Shown here in pieces: positions 60,048 to 64,000 of a stretch of 64,000 bases of DNA. Below the pieces are notes generated by a model. The model saw nothing but the letters and a program-made list of their open reading frames with translations, was not told where the DNA came from and did no database searches. Location of the stretch: positions 2,356,001 through 2,420,000 of the forward strand of contig NZ_CP099466.1 of assembly GCF_023921125.1 (NCBI RefSeq), written 5' to 3'. The DNA is from Arthrobacter caoxuetaonis. GTDB taxonomy: Bacteria; Actinomycetota; Actinomycetes; Actinomycetales; Micrococcaceae. The position numbers and the translations under genes were made by a program. Each line of letters starts with the position of its first letter. Position 1 is the stretch's first letter.

Positions 60048-60743
60048 GTGCGTTTAGTGATAGCCCGCTGCTCCGTTGACTACGTCGGCCGCCTCCGTGC
60101 CCATCTGCCCCTGGCCACCCGCCTGCTCATGGTGAAGGCGGACGGCTCTGTCCTGATCCATTCCGACGGCGGGTCCTATAAACCCCTGAACTGGATGAGC
60201 CCGCCCGCAACCCTGCGGATCACCAAGCCGGACCAGGACGATGCCGAAAACGGTGTCGTTGAGGTCTGGAACGTCCAGAGCGCCAAGACCGACGACAAGC
60301 TGGTGATCAGCGTCTATGAGCATCTCTCCGACGTGGCCCATGACCTTGGAACGGATCCCGGGTTGATCAAGGACGGCGTGGAGGCGGACCTGCAGCGCCT
60401 GCTGGCCGAGCAGATCACCAAGCTGGGCGACGGCTATTCCCTGATCCGGCGCGAATACATGACCGCCATCGGTCCGGTGGATATCCTGGCCCGCGATGCT
60501 GACGGCGCAACTGTGGCCGTCGAGCTGAAGCGCCGCGGGGATATCGACGGGGTGGAACAGCTGACCCGGTATTTGGAACTGCTCAACCGGGATCCGTTGC
60601 TGGCGCCCGTCCGCGGCGTTTTTGCGGCACAGCAGATCAAGCCCCAGGCGAGGGTTCTGGCAGCAGACCGCGGGATCGAATGCCTAACGCTCGACTATGA
60701 CGAAATGCGCGGTGTCGATGACAGCGAATCCCGCTTGTTCTAG
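60048..60743 (+). CDS. nucS: Mismatch-specific endonuclease NucS (EndoMS)
   Basis: 231 residues. It cuts both strands at mismatched bases and provides mismatch repair in actinobacteria lacking MutS/MutL. The N-terminal DNA-binding domain (residues 1-110) is followed by a RecB-like nuclease core: [20 protein letters not shown], giving Asp, Glu-x-Lys, then [12 protein letters not shown]. The C-terminus ends in SESRLF, a plausible sliding-clamp-binding tail as in other NucS proteins. Start GTG, probably leaderless. It is divergent from the zinc-ribbon gene. Confidence 0.96.
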   Translation: MRLVIARCSVDYVGRLRAHLPLATRLLMVKADGSVLIHSDGGSYKPLNWMSPPATLRITKPDQDDAENGVVEVWNVQSAKTDDKLVISVYEHLSDVAHDLGTDPGLIKDGVEADLQRLLAEQITKLGDGYSLIRREYMTAIGPVDILARDADGATVAVELKRRGDIDGVEQLTRYLELLNRDPLLAPVRGVFAAQQIKPQARVLAADRGIECLTLDYDEMRGVDDSESRLF

Positions 60744-60860
60744 TGCACCTGGCCGCACGGTGCCGCGGCATTGATAATCCCGGTGCCGGCCGTTCAAAAA
60801 GGCTGCGGTAAAGCCCGCAAAAGCGGCCTGAAATTTCCGGAAACTTTTTCTTCGAATCCG

Positions 60861-61050
60861 TTGACGGCTCTATAGCGGTATGTAACGCTATAACCAGTCT
60901 TTGTGTAGGTGTTATTCATGCTCGCAAGACGGTCGCGAGCGTGAAGCTCCTGTAGGAACTGCCGATCGGCAGGGAACCTGGACTTCCCGCTTCGGTTCAA
61001 CCAGGCACGAGGTGTGCCGGTTAAGTTCCAGTAATAAAGGAGACAGGCAA
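60861..61050 (+). promoter_or_regulatory. Promoter and long leader of the cold-shock gene
   Basis: TTGACG (60861-60866) is a good -35. A perfect 7-bp dyad, TATAGCG (60871-60877) and CGCTATA (60886-60892), overlaps the spacer and -10 region (TAACGC 60883-60888 or TATAAC 60889-60894). The leader to the ATG at 61051 is then about 150 nt, typical of csp mRNAs whose 5' UTR senses temperature. Upstream, 60744-60860 holds nothing I recognise except the palindrome TTTCCGGAAA (60834-60843). Confidence 0.55.
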
Positions 61051-61254
61051 ATGGCACAGGGAACCGTCAAATGGTTTAACGCGGAAAAGGGCTTCGGCTT
61101 CATTACCCCGGATGATTCCGACGGCGATGTATTCGTCCACTACTCGGAAATCCAGTCCAACGGCTTCAAGACCCTCGACGAGAACCAGCGGGTTCAGTTC
61201 GAGATCGGCCAGGGCGCCAAGGGCCCCCAGGCAACCGGCGTAACCGCCCTCTAG
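61051..61254 (+). CDS. Cold-shock protein, CspA family
   Basis: 67 residues. A single OB-fold binding single-stranded RNA and DNA, with both motifs present: RNP1 [10 protein letters not shown] and RNP2 DVFVHYSEI. The ATG has AAAGGAG 8-9 nt upstream. The longer frame begins in the leader and is rejected. The Gly-Pro-Gln-Ala-Thr ending is usual for actinobacterial CspA. Regulation through the long leader is inferred. It is followed by a UUCG-loop terminator. Confidence 0.97.
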   Translation: MAQGTVKWFNAEKGFGFITPDDSDGDVFVHYSEIQSNGFKTLDENQRVQFEIGQGAKGPQATGVTAL

Positions 61255-61266
61255 TCGTACCGGTTG

Positions 61267-61293
61267 AAGGCGGGGACTTCGGTCCCCGCCTTT
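61267..61293 (+). terminator. Intrinsic terminator with a TTCG loop after the cold-shock gene
   Basis: Perfect 11-bp stem (61267-61277 with 61282-61292) closed by a TTCG tetraloop and followed by TTTG. Confidence 0.85.
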
Positions 61294-61333
61294 GCTGTGT
61301 CCGCACGCTTTCGGGGCGGTACAGGCTTCCCGG

Positions 61334-62599
61334 CTAGCTCCGACGGCGCAGGACGTTCGCGCCGAGGGCCCGCAGGCTGTCCATAAAACGCTCATACCCG
61401 CGGTCGATGTGGTCCACCCCCCGCACCTCCGTGGTGCCCTCCGCCGCAAGCCCGGTAATCACCAGCGCCGCTCCGGCACGGATGTCATTTGCTTCCACGG
61501 GAGCTCCTGAAAGCCTGGCCACTCCCTGGATCAGGGCGTGGTGTCCATCCAGCCGCACCACGGCACCCAGCCTTGCCAGCTCGGAGGTGAAGCCCCAGCG
61601 TGCTTCGAAGACGTTCTCCGTCACCATCCCTGATCCGGAAGAAACCGCATTCAGCGCGACGACGAACGGCTGCAGGTCGGTGGGGAAACCGGGGTAGGGC
61701 AACGTCGAGACGTTGATGGGCTCCGGACGCGACGGCCCTTTGACGAAGAAGCCGTCCTGCGTCGTTTCCACCACACAGCCGGCCTGTACCAGCTTGTCCA
61801 GCACTACCGTCAGCGCACGTGGATCCGCCTGCCTGATCTCGATGCTTCCGCCCGTAATCGCAGCGGCGAAAGCCCAGGTACCGGCGACAATGCGGTCCGG
61901 GACAACCCGGTGCTCTACCGGGGAGAGCTTCTCGACGCCTTCAATCACCAGGGTATTCGTACCAACCCCGCTGATTCTCGCGCCCATCGCACCCAGCATC
62001 TCGGCGATGTCCGTGATTTCCGGCTCCCGGGCGGCGTTGTCGATGACAGTGGTGCCGGCGGCCAGCGTTGCAGCCATCATGATGTTTTCAGTGGCACCCA
62101 CGGACGGGAAGTCCAGGATGTGGCGGGCGCCGGTGAGCCCTGAGGGCACCGAAGCGATCAGGTAGCCGTGGTCGATCGAAATTGACGTTCCCATGGCCTC
62201 CAGTCCGGCCCGGTGCATATCCAGCCCGCGGGAACCGATGGCATCGCCTCCGGGCAGTGCAACTTCGGCACGGCGGCATCTGGCTACGAGCGGCCCCAGG
62301 ACGGAGATCGAGGCACGCATGGCGCGAACCAGGTCATAGTCCGCCTGGTGTCCCGGTACAGCCGGAACATCAATGTGCACGCGGGCGGCATCGGCGTCGT
62401 AGTCCACCGTGCAGCCGAGCCTGCGGAGCAGTTCGGACATGATCCAGACATCCTGGATATTGGGCACGTTGGTGATGGTGGAGCGTCCCTGCGCCAGCAG
62501 CGTGGCTGCCATCAGTTTCAGGACACTGTTCTTGGCTCCGGGAACCGTCACCGAACCGTTCAGGGTGGATGGACCTGTGACAACAATGACGTCTTCCAT
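61334..62599 (-). CDS. murA: UDP-N-acetylglucosamine 1-carboxyvinyltransferase (MurA), Asp-type active site
   Basis: 421 residues. First committed step of peptidoglycan synthesis: enolpyruvyl transfer from PEP to UDP-GlcNAc. The inside-out alpha/beta barrel motifs are present, including Lys23 in VPGAKNSVLKLM and VALPGGDAIGSRGLDMH. Position 119 is Asp where E. coli has Cys115; the same change in mycobacterial MurA gives intrinsic fosfomycin resistance. TACTAT ends 6 nt before the ATG, and GGAGGG touches the ATG too closely to act as a ribosome site, so leaderless translation is likely. The longer frame from upstream is rejected. Confidence 0.96.
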   Translation of the reverse strand: MEDVIVVTGPSTLNGSVTVPGAKNSVLKLMAATLLAQGRSTITNVPNIQDVWIMSELLRRLGCTVDYDADAARVHIDVPAVPGHQADYDLVRAMRASISVLGPLVARCRRAEVALPGGDAIGSRGLDMHRAGLEAMGTSISIDHGYLIASVPSGLTGARHILDFPSVGATENIMMAATLAAGTTVIDNAAREPEITDIAEMLGAMGARISGVGTNTLVIEGVEKLSPVEHRVVPDRIVAGTWAFAAAITGGSIEIRQADPRALTVVLDKLVQAGCVVETTQDGFFVKGPSRPEPINVSTLPYPGFPTDLQPFVVALNAVSSGSGMVTENVFEARWGFTSELARLGAVVRLDGHHALIQGVARLSGAPVEANDIRAGAALVITGLAAEGTTEVRGVDHIDRGYERFMDSLRALGANVLRRRS

Positions 62600-62605
62600 C
62601 CCTCC

Positions 62606-62611
62606 ATAGTA
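62606..62611 (-). promoter_or_regulatory. -10 box (TACTAT) for leaderless murA
   Basis: TACTAT, reading leftward, ends 6 nt before the murA ATG at 62599. Confidence 0.55.
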
Positions 62612-62654
62612 GGGGCCGGGATGCGCCCCCACCCGCAGCAGTGCGGATACGGGA

Positions 62655-62685
62655 AAGGCGCAGGGGAAGAAATCCCCTGCGCCTT
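62655..62685 (-). terminator. Terminator after the ATP synthase-DUF2550 operon
   Basis: Perfect 13-bp stem (62655-62667 with 62673-62685) and 5-nt loop; reading leftward it is followed by TTCCC. It separates the atp operon from murA. Confidence 0.8.
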
Positions 62686-62706
62686 CCGCGCTTAGCTCCC
62701 GGCGCC

Positions 62707-63135
62707 TCAGCGCCAGGTGCCGATACCTATCACCGGTCCGGCCTCCAGCCAGGAGGACAGGCCCGTGTAGACGTCATACTTCATGGCGATAAGGAGCTCC
62801 TGGCCTTCGTATTCGAAGGTGACAACCAGCGCCCCGGGCTGGATCCGGGCACGCTCTGCTTCGGTGGGCTGGCGCCATCCCTTCAGCTCCAGCGAACTGC
62901 GCAGGAACCGATAGGGCGGACGCGGGCTCAGTGAGAGCAGCCGCAGCCACTCCACATGGGTGTCCGTATAACGACAAACCCCCATCCGCCACCCGCCGGG
63001 CGGGAGACAGATGGAGGCGTCGAAGGTACCCAGGGTGCGCCGCAGCTGTGTGCGGCGCACCCAAAAGAGTCCCGTTGCCAAAACCAGCAGAGCGAAGAAC
63101 GCTGCCAGCGCAATGAACACGTAGGTACTGTCCAT
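62707..63135 (-). CDS. DUF2550 family membrane protein
   Basis: 142 residues. One N-terminal transmembrane helix (VFIALAAFFALLVLATGLFW) is followed by a cytoplasmic basic hinge (VRRTQLRRTLG) and a compact beta-rich domain (WRMGVCRYTDTHVEWLRLLS; IQPGALVVTFEYEGQELLIAM). Genes of this family directly follow atpC in many actinobacteria, here 9 nt after its stop. Function unknown; association with ATP synthase or the envelope is only suggested by position. Confidence 0.88.
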   Translation of the reverse strand: MDSTYVFIALAAFFALLVLATGLFWVRRTQLRRTLGTFDASICLPPGGWRMGVCRYTDTHVEWLRLLSLSPRPPYRFLRSSLELKGWRQPTEAERARIQPGALVVTFEYEGQELLIAMKYDVYTGLSSWLEAGPVIGIGTWR

Positions 63136-63144
63136 TGGGAAGGG

Positions 63145-63438
63145 TCAGCGGGTCCCAGCGTTGGCTGCGTCGTTCAGCTGCGCGTTATCCGCGACGATGA
63201 CCACGCGGTTGCTGTCCACGGAGAAGAACCCGCCGTCGACCCCAACCGTGATGCGGCTGCCGGACACCGGTTCGATGGCCAGCTCGCCCTCGGCCAGGAT
63301 CGCAAGGACCGGCGCGTGGCCGGGAAGGATCCCGATTTCGCCGTCGGCAGTGCGTGCCTTGACCATCTTGGCTGCGCCGGACCACACGAAGTGGTCCGCC
63401 GCAACAATCTCGACTTCGAGTTCAGCAGTGTCAGCCAT
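63145..63438 (-). CDS. atpC: ATP synthase epsilon subunit
   Basis: 97 residues. Part of the F1 central stalk. The N-terminal beta-sandwich is complete (ELEVEIVAADHFVWSGAAKM; ARTADGEIGILPGHAPVLAI; ITVGVDGGFFSVDSNRVVIV). The chain stops right after ADNAQLNDA, so the inhibitory C-terminal helical hairpin of E. coli epsilon is missing; short epsilon subunits are common in actinobacteria. It starts 5 nt after the atpD stop. The longer frame is rejected because it would run through the atpD end. Confidence 0.95.
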   Translation of the reverse strand: MADTAELEVEIVAADHFVWSGAAKMVKARTADGEIGILPGHAPVLAILAEGELAIEPVSGSRITVGVDGGFFSVDSNRVVIVADNAQLNDAANAGTR

Positions 63439-63443
63439 GGGGA

Positions 63444-64000
<557 letters not shown>

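Overview
This is a high-GC actinobacterial chromosome segment, most likely from Arthrobacter or a close relative in the Micrococcaceae. That assignment is inferred from the gene families: the mismatch endonuclease NucS, MurA with Asp in place of the catalytic Cys, DUF2017, DUF2550 and DUF3039 proteins, the murI-MBL-rph-rdgB order, a nadA-nadC-cysteine desulfurase operon, and many start codons placed 6-9 nt after a TANNNT -10 box as in actinobacterial leaderless mRNAs. I see no rRNA, tRNA, CRISPR array, prophage or insertion sequence. Most of the window is core genome with a few accessory transporters.

Layout. 0.5-7.9 kb is a peptide ABC transporter locus: two paralogous solute-binding lipoproteins, two permeases and a fused double ATPase. 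8-12.7 kb holds malate:quinone oxidoreductase and a single-component RND exporter. 12.8-17.4 kb has a flavin-dependent oxidoreductase/MarR pair, an MFS exporter and an M20 peptidase. 17.4-21.7 kb is the NAD de novo operon under an NrtR-type regulator. In this operon nadB is reduced to a 45-codon remnant between intact nadA and nadC. 21.8-26.4 kb has an Lrp regulator, a 36-residue basic protein, and a 2-oxoacid dehydrogenase cassette (E1 alpha, E1 beta, a lone lipoyl-domain protein and an alpha/beta hydrolase) with no E2 acyltransferase core. 26.6-38.5 kb has a soluble Ser/Thr kinase, a 54-residue acidic protein, an SsuABC/TauABC-type importer, an MFS transporter, SbcCD and an aquaporin whose first NPA motif is altered.

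38.6-47.9 kb has an ADP-ribosylglycohydrolase, a DEDDh-BRCT exonuclease, a DedA protein, the rdgB-rph-MBL-murI-DUF2017-clpS run and the NAD salvage pair pncB-pncA, closed by a 20-bp hairpin. 48-58 kb has an SF2 helicase, an MFS transporter, a DUF3039 protein, a two-gene ABC exporter, a choloylglycine-hydrolase-family enzyme, a CnoX/YbbN-like chaperone and a large membrane-anchored protein I do not recognise. 58.3-64 kb has an AI-2E family protein, a small zinc-ribbon protein, nucS, a cold-shock gene, murA, DUF2550 and the end of the ATP synthase operon.

How the genes connect. NAD metabolism recurs: NrtR, nadA, nadC and cysteine desulfurase (to build the NadA Fe-S cluster), pncB and pncA salvage, and an ADP-ribosylglycohydrolase. 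The loss of nadB means either that another enzyme supplies iminoaspartate or that the cell leans on salvage. The two observations most worth follow-up are the in-frame nadB deletion and the dehydrogenase cassette in which a free lipoyl domain and a separate hydrolase stand where a full E2 is expected.
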